Shown here: piece after piece, positions 18,252 through 26,995 of the stretch | Numbering within the stretch: the stretch's first letter is position 1 | Layout: every line of letters begins with the position of its first letter | Assembly: GCA_022843945.1 (NCBI GenBank) | Contig: JALHMR010000034.1 | Span: 1-56,863, forward strand | Direction of reading: 5' to 3' | DNA length: 56,863 nt | DNA from: Rhodospirillaceae bacterium | Lineage (GTDB): Bacteria; Pseudomonadota; Alphaproteobacteria; CACIAM-22H2 | Program-made: the position numbers and the translations under genes | The notes under the pieces: model-generated | Told to the model about the DNA's origin: nothing | What the model saw: the letters and a program-made list of their open reading frames with translations, nothing else | The model's database searches: none

Positions 18252-19069
18252 GTCAGGCCTTCGAGGCACGCTTCCTCGATGACCGGCGGCGACGCCTCGT
18301 CATCGTCGTCGCGCCGGATGGAGCGCGTCCAGTCCTCCTCGCCGTAGATGCGGGTCAGTACTTCCGGTGTCAGGCCCTCCGGCGCGCCATCATAGACCAC
18401 CACGCCCTGCCGCAGCCCGACGATGCGCTGCACGAACATCTGGGCGAGCGCCACGTCATGGATATTGATGATCGTCGCCAGGCTGCGCTCGGCGCAGACC
18501 TCGCGCAGGAGGCGCATGATCTGGCGCGAGGTCTTGGGATCGAGACTGGCGGTCGGCTCGTCGACGAGCAGCAGGTCGGGCTCCTGCTGCAGGGCGCGGG
18601 CGATGCCGACGCGCTGGCGCTGGCCGCCGGACAGCGCGTCGGCGCGCTTGTCGACGAACTCGCGCAGGCCCACGCGGTCGAGCGTGCCGAAGGCGCGCGC
18701 GATGTCGGCCGGCGGGAAGCGGCGGAGATAGCTGCGCCAGAAGCCGACATAGCCGAGCCGGCCGGAGAGCACGTTCTCCATCACCGTCAGCCGCTCGACC
18801 AGGGCGTATTCCTGAAAGATCATGCCCATGCGCCGCCGCGAGCGGCGCAGGGCAGCCCCCCGCAGCCGCGTCAGCTCCTCGTCCTTGAGGAACACGGACC
18901 CGGCGGTCGGCTCGACCAGGCGGTTGATGCAGCGGATGAGCGTCGATTTGCCGGCGCCCGACGGGCCGATCAGCCCGACGACCTGGCCCGCCGGCACCTC
19001 GAGATCGACGCCGTTCAGCGCCAGATCGCCGGTCGGATAGCGTTTGGTCAGCCCCTGGAGACGCAGCAT
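18248..19069 (-). CDS. phnC: Phosphonate-type ABC transporter ATPase
   Basis: 273 residues from the ATG at 19069, after GGGAGG at 3-base spacing; the longer upstream frame only overlaps the spacer and the phnD end. Walker A is GPSGAGKST, the ABC signature LSGGQRQRV, Walker [13 protein letters not shown], and the switch His is in INIHDVALA. The body matches PhnC; the last ~25 residues ([20 protein letters not shown]) are an acidic tail beyond the usual family end. It energises uptake through the two PhnE subunits. Confidence 0.93.
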   Translation of the reverse strand: MLRLQGLTKRYPTGDLALNGVDLEVPAGQVVGLIGPSGAGKSTLIRCINRLVEPTAGSVFLKDEELTRLRGAALRRSRRRMGMIFQEYALVERLTVMENVLSGRLGYVGFWRSYLRRFPPADIARAFGTLDRVGLREFVDKRADALSGGQRQRVGIARALQQEPDLLLVDEPTASLDPKTSRQIMRLLREVCAERSLATIINIHDVALAQMFVQRIVGLRQGVVVYDGAPEGLTPEVLTRIYGEEDWTRSIRRDDDDEASPPVIEEACLEGLT

Positions 19070-19104
19070 CCGGCCTCCCGGCGCCGCGCTGTTCCGCGTC
19101 ACCG

Positions 19105-20067
19105 TTACTTGCACGCGTACTTGACGCCCAGGGCCTCGTCGACCTGGCGGACGACGGCCCAGTTCTCCCTGTAGGTGATGGGCATGAATTTCTGCCCCGG
19201 CGGGTCGGAGTTCTTGAACTCGTTGAGCAGCGCCGAGCCTTCCCATTGGAACGTCGCGAACGCATCCCGCACCTTGGCCGCCAGCTCCGGCTTCAGGTTG
19301 TGGGCGTGCCCATAGGCGGTGGTGGGAAACGGCTTCGACTTGTAGATCGAGACCAGCTGCTCCCGCTTGATCACGTTGCGCGCCAGCATGCGGTTCAGCA
19401 CTGTGCTGGCAATCGCCGCTGCCGGGTAGTCCTTGTTGGCGACGCCGAGGATCGAGTTGTCGTGCTTGCCGGAGAAGACCGCCTGATAGTCCTTGCCGAC
19501 CTCGAGCTTGAACTCCTCCCGCAGCAGCGCCGCGGGCGCCTTGTAGCCCGAATTCGAGGTCTCGGCGGTGAAGGCCATCTTCTTGCCCTTGATGTCGTCG
19601 GGCTTGTCGATGCCGCTGCCCGGATGGCTGATGATCTCCATCTGGTAGCCGTAGGCGCCGCTGTTCGCCGCCATCATGGTGAAGGGCACGAAACCGGAGC
19701 AGCTGACGGCGAGCGGTGTCGCCCCGGTGTTGAAGCCGGCGACATGCAGGCGCCCGGCGCGCATGGCCTCGATCTGGGCGGCATTCGACTGCACGGGGAA
19801 GAACTGCACGCGCTTGCCGGTGGTCCTGGCCAGGTGCTGCAGGAAGCCGTCCCAGACCTTGGCGTAGACGGCGGGATCCTCGACCGGGGTATAGGCGAAG
19901 ATCAGGACCGGCGGATCCACGAGCTGCTTGGTATCCGTCGGAGCATCGGCGATCAGATCGCCATTTGCGTCCGTGAACCGCGCGTCAAGAGCCAGGGCGC
20001 TGCCGGCGGACAGCGTCGCGGCGACAATGCCCGCACCCAGTCTGGCCAGAAATCCATGCTGCCGCAT
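19105..20067 (-). CDS. phnD: Phosphonate-type periplasmic binding protein
   Basis: 320 residues with a signal peptide ([20 protein letters not shown] then ALA) and PhnD-like segments: [40 protein letters not shown] and [20 protein letters not shown]. It binds the substrate in the periplasm and delivers it to PhnE. The ATG at 20067 has a strong site (GGGGAGGTA, 6-base spacing). It is first in the phnD-C-E-E unit, 135 bases after the RidA gene in the same direction. Confidence 0.92.
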   Translation of the reverse strand: MRQHGFLARLGAGIVAATLSAGSALALDARFTDANGDLIADAPTDTKQLVDPPVLIFAYTPVEDPAVYAKVWDGFLQHLARTTGKRVQFFPVQSNAAQIEAMRAGRLHVAGFNTGATPLAVSCSGFVPFTMMAANSGAYGYQMEIISHPGSGIDKPDDIKGKKMAFTAETSNSGYKAPAALLREEFKLEVGKDYQAVFSGKHDNSILGVANKDYPAAAIASTVLNRMLARNVIKREQLVSIYKSKPFPTTAYGHAHNLKPELAAKVRDAFATFQWEGSALLNEFKNSDPPGQKFMPITYRENWAVVRQVDEALGVKYACK

Positions 20068-20202
20068 CGCCTACCTCCCCATCCCGGCGGCCAGGACCCG
20101 CAACCAGTCGGGCGAGCGGCCGCGCTTATGACGTTTTTGTTACAGGGAGTGTGCGGACGGGCGGCCGACTCCGTCAAGGGCCATTGCGGCCGGCTTCGTC
20201 GG
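20068..20202 (-). other. Spacer between RidA gene and phnD
   Basis: 135 bases. The end nearest the RidA stop contains GCCGAC/GTCGGC inverted arms (about 20163-20168 and 20206-20211) that could form a weak hairpin. The phnD side has a short AT-rich patch (TTATGACGTTTTTGTTACAG) that may contain its promoter. No clear terminator with a T-run is seen. Confidence 0.35.
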
Positions 20203-20592
20203 CTACGGCTTCTTATAGGCTACACACTCGATCTCGACCTTGCCGTCGACCATCAGCGGCGACTGCACGCAGGCGCGGGCCGGCGGCGCGGCGCCGAAAT
20301 ACTCGGCGTAGATCTTGTTGAAGGTCCAGAAGTCGCGCGGGTCGTCGAGCCAGACGCCGCAGCGCACGACGTGCTCCGGCCCGTAGCCGGCCTCCTTGAG
20401 GATGGCGAGCAGGTTTTTGATCGCCTGGTGGGTCTGCGGCACGATGCCGCCATCGACCACCACGCCGTTGACGAACGGCACCTGGCCGGAGACGAAGAGC
20501 CAGCCGTCGGCCGCCACGGCCCGCGCGAAAGGCAGGGCCTGGCCGCCGGGACCTTTCTCGCCGGTGCCGAAACGCTTGATCGCATCGCTCAT
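20203..20592 (-). CDS. RidA-family enamine/imine deaminase
   Basis: 129 residues from the ATG at 20592. YjgF/RidA fold with GWLFVSGQVPFVNGVVVDGG, HQAIKNLLAILKEAGYGPEH and the C-terminal ARACVQSPLMVDGKVEIECV; the conserved Arg (PARACVQ) and Glu (VEIE) that hold the imine substrate are present. RidA proteins hydrolyse reactive enamines/imines released by PLP enzymes. That fits its place as the last gene of an operon with a PLP-dependent aldolase-like enzyme, 10 bases after the SDR gene. Confidence 0.92.
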   Translation of the reverse strand: MSDAIKRFGTGEKGPGGQALPFARAVAADGWLFVSGQVPFVNGVVVDGGIVPQTHQAIKNLLAILKEAGYGPEHVVRCGVWLDDPRDFWTFNKIYAEYFGAAPPARACVQSPLMVDGKVEIECVAYKKP

Positions 20593-20602
20593 GGCATTTC
20601 CC

Positions 20603-21304
20603 TCATACGCTTGAATAGCCGCCGTCGACCGGCAGCAGCGCGCCAGTGATGAACCGCGCCGCCGGCGAGCAGAGAAACAGCACCGCCTCGGCAACCTCCT
20701 CGGGCTCGCCCCAGCGGCCCATCGGCGTGCGCGCCAGGATGCCGGCCTCGCGCTGCTTGTCCTGGCGCACCGCCTCGGTCAGCTCGGTGCGGATCCAGCC
20801 CGGCGCCACGGCATTGACCCGGATGCCGTCCTGGGCCCAGGCCGCGGCCAGCGACTTGGTCAGCTGAACCACGCCGGCCTTGCTCGCCGCATAGGCCGGG
20901 GCGTGGGGCGCGCCGAAATAGCTCAGCATCGAGGCAATGGTGACGATGGCGCCGCCCGTGGCCGGGAACCTGGGCTTGGCCGCCAGGCAGACCCGCATCG
21001 TACCGTCGACGTTCGTCTGGATCACTTCGGTGAAGGCCGCCATCTCGTATTCGTCGCGCCGACGGATCGTCCCGGCGCAGTTGATGACGAAATCGATGCG
21101 CTCCAGGGAGCCAACCAGCGCCGAGACGGAGGCCGCGTCGGTCACGTCGGCGGCAACCACGCGGACACCCGGCAGATCCAAGGCTTTGCGGCCGCAGGCG
21201 GTGACGCGGCAGCCGGCACGCGCGAAGGCCTGGGCGACCGCCGCGCCAATGCCGCGCGTTCCCCCCGTTACCAGCGCCGTCCTGCCGGCGAAGCCGTCGC
21301 TCAT
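20603..21304 (-). CDS. Short-chain dehydrogenase/reductase
   Basis: 233 residues from the ATG at 21304, which overlaps the preceding stop. Classical SDR: cofactor loop TGGTRGIGAA, VINCAG (NNAG equivalent), catalytic Ser in ASMLSYFG, YAASK with Tyr and Lys, and APGWIRTE. The cofactor strand has ACGRKALDL; Arg after Gly favours NADP(H). It probably oxidises or reduces a hydroxy acid in the pathway of the TRAP-delivered substrate. Substrate unknown. Confidence 0.92.
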   Translation of the reverse strand: MSDGFAGRTALVTGGTRGIGAAVAQAFARAGCRVTACGRKALDLPGVRVVAADVTDAASVSALVGSLERIDFVINCAGTIRRRDEYEMAAFTEVIQTNVDGTMRVCLAAKPRFPATGGAIVTIASMLSYFGAPHAPAYAASKAGVVQLTKSLAAAWAQDGIRVNAVAPGWIRTELTEAVRQDKQREAGILARTPMGRWGEPEEVAEAVLFLCSPAARFITGALLPVDGGYSSV

Positions 21305-22266
21305 CCGCCCGGGGCCCCTTGCGTGTTCACATAGAGCGAGTAGAGGGCCGTGCTGCCGGCCATGAAGAGACGGTTCCGATGGGTGCCGCCGAAACACACA
21401 TTGGCGCAGCGCTCGGGCAGGGCGATGCGGCCGATCGGCTTGCCGTCTGTGTTGAAGACCATCACGCCGTCGAGTTCGGCCGAGCCCATGCCCCAGCCGC
21501 ACCACAGGTTGCCGTGCACGTCGCAGCGGAAGCCATCGGGCGAGCCCGGCCCGGCATCGATGAACAGGCGCCTGTTCTTCAGCTTGCGCCCGCCGTCGAC
21601 CACGTCGTAGGCCAGGATGTTGCGCGGCGTGGTGCGGGATTCGACGACGTAGAGAATCTTCTCATCGGGCGAGAAGGCGAGACCGTTCGGTCCGTTGATC
21701 CCCTCGGCGGCCACGGAGAGCTCCTTCGTCTCGGGATCGAGACGATAGACATTGGTCGGCAGCTCCGGCGTGGCGACATAGCCCTCGTAGTAGCCGAGGA
21801 TGCCGAAGGGCGGATCAGTGAACCAGATCGAGCCGTCCGACTTGCAAACTACGTCGTTGGGCGAGTTCAGGCGCTTGCCGTCGAAACTGTCGGCGAGCGT
21901 GGTGACCGTGCCGTCGTATTCCGTGCGGCAGACCCGCCTTCCGCCGTGCTCGCAGGAGATCAGCCGGCCCTGGCGGTCGCGGGTGTTGCCGTTGGCGAAG
22001 TTGGACGGCTTGCGGAAGACCGTGACGCCGCCCGTCTCCTCGTCCCAGCGCAGGATGCGGTTGTTGGGGATGTCGCTCCACAGCAGGCAGCGCTGGTCGC
22101 CGATCCACACCGGACCTTCCGCCCAGCGAAAGCCGGTGGCCAGGCGCTCGACCTTGGCCAGCGCCAGGCGATAGGGCGCGAAGCTCGGATCCAGGATCTG
22201 GACCGCCGGGTCGGGATAGCGCGGCGAAGGGGTAAAGGGCGGGGCGGCGGATTCGGGATTGGTCAT
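21301..22266 (-). CDS. SMP-30/gluconolactonase family lactonase
   Basis: 321 residues, a six-bladed beta-propeller lactonase. Metal-ligand motifs of the family are present: Glu in AEGPVWIGDQ, Asn in LNSPNDVVC and INGPNGLAFSPDE, Asp in GSPDGFRCDVHGNLW. It hydrolyses sugar-acid lactones in the cytoplasm (no signal peptide). It lies 31 bases after the aldolase-like gene and overlaps the SDR start, so it belongs to one operon with them. Confidence 0.92.
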   Translation of the reverse strand: MTNPESAAPPFTPSPRYPDPAVQILDPSFAPYRLALAKVERLATGFRWAEGPVWIGDQRCLLWSDIPNNRILRWDEETGGVTVFRKPSNFANGNTRDRQGRLISCEHGGRRVCRTEYDGTVTTLADSFDGKRLNSPNDVVCKSDGSIWFTDPPFGILGYYEGYVATPELPTNVYRLDPETKELSVAAEGINGPNGLAFSPDEKILYVVESRTTPRNILAYDVVDGGRKLKNRRLFIDAGPGSPDGFRCDVHGNLWCGWGMGSAELDGVMVFNTDGKPIGRIALPERCANVCFGGTHRNRLFMAGSTALYSLYVNTQGAPGG

Positions 22267-22297
22267 GACCGTCTCGGTGGGCTGCGGAAGCCCCAGT

Positions 22298-23356
22298 CTA
22301 GGTCACGAGCCCGCGCGCCGCGACCTTCCAGGTGGTTTCCACCTTGCCGCCGCGCACGCCGTAGACCTGGTCGACCATGTTGGAGACCACGCAGCAATGG
22401 TTGGGCACGACATGGACGACGTCGCCGACCGCCGGCTTCTCCTTGCACTGGGTCAGGTCGATGGTGCCATGCTCCTCCGACAGGCCGGGCACGGTCGCCT
22501 CGGGATACTCGATCACGTGGCCGAAGCCCTGGACGTAGTACTGGTCGGAGGTCAGCACCTTGGTGCCGGCGTCGAGGATGGCGCGGTTGTCGGTCGGCCG
22601 GCTGACCACGGTCGCACGCACGCGCATGGCGCACTGCGCCCAGGTCGCGGCCTTGGAATGGACCATCATCGCGTCGTTGTAGAGATAGGTGCCGGCCCGG
22701 TGCTCGGTGAGCATGGGGAAGTCCTTGAGGGTCATCGTCGCCGGCGTGCCGCCGCCCGAGACCACCGGCACATTGATGCCGGCCCCTTTGAACAGCTCGA
22801 GCGCCCGGGTGAAGAAGCCGGCGGTCGGCTCCTTGTTGGGGAAGGTCATCAGGCCCTCGAACACCATGTTCGGCAGCTTCATGGCGAGCCGCGCCAGGTC
22901 GAAGGCCGCCTCGGGGGTCTGCACGCCGTTGCGCCCGAAACCGGTGTCGCACTCGATCAGGAAGCGCACGTCCACACCGGCCTTCCTGGCGGCCTCCGAC
23001 AGGCCGCGGGCCACGACCTCGTTGTCGAAGACCACCGCCAGGCGCTTCAAGCGCCGGGTCAATGCCATCAGCCGCTCGGTCTTCGGCCAGCCCAGGATGT
23101 TGAAGGTCAGCAGCACGTCGTCGGCGACGCCGGCATCGGCGAAGACCTCGACCTCGCCCAGCTTCTGGCAGGTGATGCCGACCGCCCCGGCCTGCATCTG
23201 CAGCTTGCCGAGTGCGGGGATCTTGTGGGTCTTGATGTGCGGCCGGTTGGCGATGCCCAGGTGGTTCATCTGCTCCTGCAGGCGCTTGATGTTCGCCTCC
23301 ATGATGTCGAGATCGATGGTCACGGCAGGCGAGTCGAGATCGCGGACGGACGTCAT
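22298..23356 (-). CDS. D-threonine aldolase / DSD1-type PLP enzyme
   Basis: 352 residues from the ATG at 23356; the long upstream frame overlaps dctM. Alanine-racemase-like N-terminal barrel with RPHIKTHKIPALGKLQ, where the Lys of HIKTHK binds PLP, then the DSD1 C-terminal domain with HGTIDL and VVPNHCCVVSNM (His-x-Cys zinc/manganese site). Family members are D-threonine aldolase, D-serine dehydratase or 3-hydroxy-D-aspartate aldolase. Co-occurrence with TRAP, SMP-30, SDR and RidA genes suggests catabolism of a beta-hydroxy D-amino acid or similar compound; which one cannot be said. Confidence 0.88.
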   Translation of the reverse strand: MTSVRDLDSPAVTIDLDIMEANIKRLQEQMNHLGIANRPHIKTHKIPALGKLQMQAGAVGITCQKLGEVEVFADAGVADDVLLTFNILGWPKTERLMALTRRLKRLAVVFDNEVVARGLSEAARKAGVDVRFLIECDTGFGRNGVQTPEAAFDLARLAMKLPNMVFEGLMTFPNKEPTAGFFTRALELFKGAGINVPVVSGGGTPATMTLKDFPMLTEHRAGTYLYNDAMMVHSKAATWAQCAMRVRATVVSRPTDNRAILDAGTKVLTSDQYYVQGFGHVIEYPEATVPGLSEEHGTIDLTQCKEKPAVGDVVHVVPNHCCVVSNMVDQVYGVRGGKVETTWKVAARGLVT

Positions 23357-23370
23357 GGGCAACCCTTTGT

Positions 23371-24666
23371 TCAAAGCCAGGCGGGAACGATCAGCTGGGG
23401 CACGATCAGCACGGTCCAGGGAAGGACGGCACAGAGAATACAGACCAGCAGGATCGGAATCATCATGAGGTGTAGCAGCCCCATGATCTTGGTCATCGGC
23501 ACGCCGAACACCGCGCAGGCCGTCATGTAGGACATGCCGAGCGGCGGGGTCAGCAGGCCGAAAGCCTGGGTCATGACCACGACAACGCCGAGATGCACGG
23601 GATGGATGCCGACCTCGACCGCCAGGGGATGGATGATCGGCACGAAGATCAGGATCGCCGGGATCGCGTCCATGAAGGTGCCGATGACCACGTTGAGCAG
23701 CACGATCAGCAGCATGACCACCAGCCAGTCGCGGGTGAAGCCGAGGATGAAGCTGTTGACCACGTCGGGCACCTGATAGAAGGCCATCACCCAGCCGAAG
23801 ATCGAGGCGCCGGTAACGCAGAAGATGACCTGCGCGAACTGGATAGCGGTATCGGCGAAAATCTGTGGCAGCTGCACCCAGCGGATGGTCTTGAGCACGA
23901 ACAAGGTGACGAACAGCGCGTAGACCGCGGCGATCGACGCCGATTCGGTGGGCGTGAACACGCCGCCGGCCATGCCGACCACGATGATCAGCGGCACGCC
24001 GAGCGGCCAGGCCGCCTCCTTGATGCCGGCCCAGACGGCGCACAGGCCGAGGAAGCGCGGATGTTCGCGCGGGAAATCGTATTTAAGGGCGAAGATATGA
24101 GACTGCGCCATCAAGGCGAGGCCCATGATAACGCCCGGCAGGATGCCTCCCAGCAGCAGCGCCCCCGTTGAGACACCGGCGGTGGCACCGTAGATCACCA
24201 TCAGGATGGAAGGCGGGATGACCACGCCCATGGTCGAGGTGCAGGCGGTCAGGCAGGTGGAGAACACTTCCGGGTAGCCGCGCCGCTTCATGGCCGGGGC
24301 GAAGACGGTGGAGAGGGCGGCGGCGTCGGCGGTGCTGCTGCCGGAGATCCCGGAGATGAACATGCCGACCACGACATTGACGTGGGCAAGGCCGCCGCGC
24401 AGATGGCCGACCAGCGCCATGGCCAGCTTGACCAGGCGCTCGGAGATGCCGCCGTCGCCCATGACGTTGCCGGCCAGGAAGAAGAACGGCAGAGCCAGCA
24501 GGGTGAAGCCGTTGATGCCGTGGAACATCTGCTGCACCACCACGGTCATCGGCAGGCCCTCGTAGAGGATGACCAGGGCCGAGGACAGGATCAGGGCGAA
24601 CGACACCGGCACGCCGACGGCCAGGGCCACGCCAAGGCTGACGAATAGGAGGGTGAGCGGACCCAT
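23371..24666 (-). CDS. dctM: TRAP transporter large permease
   Basis: 431 residues from the ATG at 24666, overlapping the dctQ stop by one base. About 12 spans with DctM landmarks: ALPFFFLAGNVMGDGGISER, GMFISGISGSSTADAAALST, AMKRRGYP and AFGLLTPPLGMSYMTACAVF. It is the sodium-coupled transport subunit, working with DctQ and the periplasmic DctP to import an organic acid. It is followed 14 bases later by the PLP-enzyme gene. Confidence 0.95.
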   Translation of the reverse strand: MGPLTLLFVSLGVALAVGVPVSFALILSSALVILYEGLPMTVVVQQMFHGINGFTLLALPFFFLAGNVMGDGGISERLVKLAMALVGHLRGGLAHVNVVVGMFISGISGSSTADAAALSTVFAPAMKRRGYPEVFSTCLTACTSTMGVVIPPSILMVIYGATAGVSTGALLLGGILPGVIMGLALMAQSHIFALKYDFPREHPRFLGLCAVWAGIKEAAWPLGVPLIIVVGMAGGVFTPTESASIAAVYALFVTLFVLKTIRWVQLPQIFADTAIQFAQVIFCVTGASIFGWVMAFYQVPDVVNSFILGFTRDWLVVMLLIVLLNVVIGTFMDAIPAILIFVPIIHPLAVEVGIHPVHLGVVVVMTQAFGLLTPPLGMSYMTACAVFGVPMTKIMGLLHLMMIPILLVCILCAVLPWTVLIVPQLIVPAWL

Positions 24667-25145
24667 CAGGGGTCCCGGCCAGTGACGATGCGCCGGATGT
24701 CCCGGGTGATGTGGCCGATGAGCGCCAGCACCATGAGCACGCCGCTGGTCGGAATTACCAGTGTCGGCAGGAACAGACTGATGCCCAGCGCCGGCGACAG
24801 CCGCCGCACGCTGAGCTCGGCGAAGTTCCAGCCCTCGACCACGATCAGCAGGGCCATCGCCAGGACCGTGAGGTCTACGATCAGGCGCTGCACGCCGGCC
24901 GCCCGGCCGCTCAGCCTCTCGAAATAGTCGAAGGCGAAATGGGTGCGGTGGCGCACGCAGAGCGCCGCGCCCAGGAAGACGCACCAGATGAAGGCGAAGA
25001 GCGACAGCTCCTCGCCAAACAGGAACGAGGTGGCAAAGACGTAGCGCGCCACCACGACGATGAAGATGCCGATGGTGATGAAGGCCAGAAGAAAGGCGAG
25101 CAGGGGACGGATCCCCTGCTCGACCCGGTCAAGAAACCACTCCAC
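24666..25145 (-). CDS. dctQ: TRAP transporter small permease
   Basis: 159 residues with four membrane spans, from a GTG start at 25145 with no obvious Shine-Dalgarno. The typical DctQ segment is RYVFATSFLFGEELSLFAFI with WCVFLGAALCVRHRTHFAFD. It lies 18 bases after dctP and overlaps dctM. It is the inner-membrane partner of DctM. Confidence 0.92.
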   Translation of the reverse strand: MEWFLDRVEQGIRPLLAFLLAFITIGIFIVVVARYVFATSFLFGEELSLFAFIWCVFLGAALCVRHRTHFAFDYFERLSGRAAGVQRLIVDLTVLAMALLIVVEGWNFAELSVRRLSPALGISLFLPTLVIPTSGVLMVLALIGHITRDIRRIVTGRDP

Positions 25146-25163
25146 GCGAGGCTGTGTCGCCGC

Positions 25164-26147
25164 TTACTTCGCGTGGCTGCGGACGAGCTCGAGCACGTCC
25201 GTCATCTTCAGGCTGGTCGCCACCTCGTCCTGGATCGGCGCGATGCGCGAGGAGAAAGAGGCGCGGTTGGGCTCGACGATCTGCGCACCCTTGGCCCGCA
25301 TGCGCTCGATCGCCTCGGCGTTGAGCTCGGCGTCGCGCTTGCGTTCGAACACCGCCGCCTCCTTGGCCGCGGCGAGCAGCGTGTTGCGCTGATCGGCGGA
25401 CATGGCATTGAGCTTGCGCTCGTTCATCAGCAGCAGCGAGATCGAGCGCTGGTGCTCCGACAGGATGATGGTCTTGGCCGCCTCGTAGTGGCGGTTGGAC
25501 TCGATGACCGCCAGGCCGTTCTCGGCGGCGTCGAGCACGCCCGACTGCAGGGACTGGTAGACCTCGCCGAAGTTCATCGGCGTGGGGATGGCGCCCAACG
25601 TGTTCCAGATCTTGGCCTCGACCGGGTTGTTCATCACCCGGATCTTGGTGCCCTTGAGATCGTCGGGCGTATTGGCCGGCCCGCGGCGGGTGTAGATGTT
25701 GCGCACGCCGGCCGAGTAGTAGCCGATGACCTTAACACCGAGATTCTTGGAGGCGACGAGCTGATCGATACGCGCCTGGAACTTGGGATCGTTGACCACC
25801 TTCTCGTAGTGGTCGCGGTCCTTGAACAGATAGGCGACGCTGAACAGCGCCAACTCCGGCACCACGGTCGAGGCGTTGGCGACATGGGCGGCGCTCATGT
25901 CGAGCGTGCCGAGGCGCACACCCTCGATCATCGCCACTTCCGAACCGAGCTGGGCGGCGGGAAAGATGGCGAGCTTCATTTTGCCGCCGCTGCGCTCCTC
26001 GAGCAGCTTCTGCAGCATCTTGTGGCCCTCGTCGTACATGCTGCCGACCGGCTGATCGTGACCGGCGCGCAGCTGCAGGTCCTGCGCCTGGAGCGGTGCC
26101 GCCAGCACCGCCGCCAGCGCCAACCCGGCAAAACCAAATCGCTTCAT
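25164..26147 (-). CDS. dctP: TRAP transporter substrate-binding protein (DctP family)
   Basis: 327 residues with a signal peptide (MKRFGFAGLALAAVLAAPLQ-AQ). DctP signatures: LRAGHDQPVGSMYDEGHKML, GSEVAMIEGVRLGTLDMSAA, IRVMNNPVEAKIWNTLGAIP and NFGEVYQSLQSGVLDAAENG. The Arg of RVMNNP normally pairs with the substrate carboxylate. The ATG at 26147 has a strong site (GGGGAGG, 6-base spacing). First gene of the minus-strand operon, divergent from a FadR-type regulator. Confidence 0.94.
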   Translation of the reverse strand: MKRFGFAGLALAAVLAAPLQAQDLQLRAGHDQPVGSMYDEGHKMLQKLLEERSGGKMKLAIFPAAQLGSEVAMIEGVRLGTLDMSAAHVANASTVVPELALFSVAYLFKDRDHYEKVVNDPKFQARIDQLVASKNLGVKVIGYYSAGVRNIYTRRGPANTPDDLKGTKIRVMNNPVEAKIWNTLGAIPTPMNFGEVYQSLQSGVLDAAENGLAVIESNRHYEAAKTIILSEHQRSISLLLMNERKLNAMSADQRNTLLAAAKEAAVFERKRDAELNAEAIERMRAKGAQIVEPNRASFSSRIAPIQDEVATSLKMTDVLELVRSHAK

Positions 26148-26176
26148 GGAGGCCTCCCCTTAATTATCCTTCGACA

Positions 26177-26207
26177 TATCATCATATGAAGTGATAAAGT
26201 GAGTCAA
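26177..26207 (-). promoter_or_regulatory. TRAP operon promoter with overlapping operator-like inverted repeat
   Basis: In the dctP/gntR divergent region the minus strand carries TTGACT (26202-26207) and TATGAT (26181-26186), each 5/6 matches to sigma-70 boxes, though the 15-base spacer is short. Overlapping them is an inverted repeat with arms TATCA (26177-26181) and TGATA (26192-26196), and an 8-bp palindrome TCATATGA (26182-26189). This is where a FadR-type regulator would bind to block the promoter. Confidence 0.5.
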
Positions 26208-26251
26208 GTAACTGTTTTCGCTCCACTGTTTTTGAGCTAAGGGATTGTCGG

Positions 26252-26980
26252 ATGAGCACAAATCCCTTTCTGCGAGCGGCCCCGCCGCGCAAGCGCAACC
26301 TCTTCACCCACATCGTCGACGAGCTCGGCGGCCGCATCGTGCGCGGCGAATGGAAGCCCGGCGACGCCCTGCCCAATGAGGCGGAGCTGGGCCGCGAACT
26401 CGGCGCCAGCCGCTCGATCCTGCGCGAGGCGGTGAAGTCCCTCGCCTCCAAAGGCCTGATCGAGCCGCGGCCCTCCACCGGCACGCGTGTCCTGCCGGCC
26501 GATCACTGGAACCTGCTGGATCTCGACGTGCTCGGCTGGCGCTACGCGTCCATGCCGCGGGCCCAGTTCTTCCGCGAGCTGTTCGAGATCCGCCGGATGA
26601 TCGAGCCCGCCGCCGCGGCCCTGGCGGCCGAGCGGGCCACGGCGGAGGAGATCGCGGCCCTGGCCAGCGCCTGCGACCGCATGGACACCGAGGATGAGAA
26701 CGACGCCCAGGCGATCGACGCCGACATGCGTTTTCACCGCCTGGTGCTGACCAGCGGGCACAACGACCTGCTGGTGCAGATGGGCGGCATCATCAGCGTC
26801 GGGCTGATGACCAGCTTCCGCGTCCGGCCGGACAGCTACAGGATTTTCATTCCCATGCACCGCCTCGTGTTCGAGGCGATCCGCGACCGCCAGCCGGACA
26901 AGGCGCGCGCCGCGATGGATCATCTCCTGACCAGTACCCGCGCCTTCCTCGAGCGCGAGCTGGCCGAGCAGGCGGCCTAG
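26252..26980 (+). CDS. GntR-family regulator, FadR subfamily
   Basis: 242 residues: N-terminal winged helix (GEWKPGDALPNEAELGRELG, ASRSILREAVKSL, GLIEPRPSTGTRV) and a C-terminal FCD ligand-binding domain with the metal-binding Asp/His pattern (DADMRFHRLVLTSGH ... HRLVFEAIRD). FadR-type members usually repress the adjacent catabolic operon until a pathway acid binds. It is divergent from the TRAP operon with an operator-like repeat between. A Shine-Dalgarno (AAGGG) precedes the ATG. Confidence 0.93.
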   Translation: MSTNPFLRAAPPRKRNLFTHIVDELGGRIVRGEWKPGDALPNEAELGRELGASRSILREAVKSLASKGLIEPRPSTGTRVLPADHWNLLDLDVLGWRYASMPRAQFFRELFEIRRMIEPAAAALAAERATAEEIAALASACDRMDTEDENDAQAIDADMRFHRLVLTSGHNDLLVQMGGIISVGLMTSFRVRPDSYRIFIPMHRLVFEAIRDRQPDKARAAMDHLLTSTRAFLERELAEQAA

Positions 26981-26995
26981 GCTGCCGTAAGGCTC

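Noticed and set aside
16642-20067. Full phosphonate degradation locus
   Set aside because: Only transporter genes are present; no C-P lyase, phosphonatase or phosphite dehydrogenase gene is seen nearby, so only transport is claimed and the substrate is left open.
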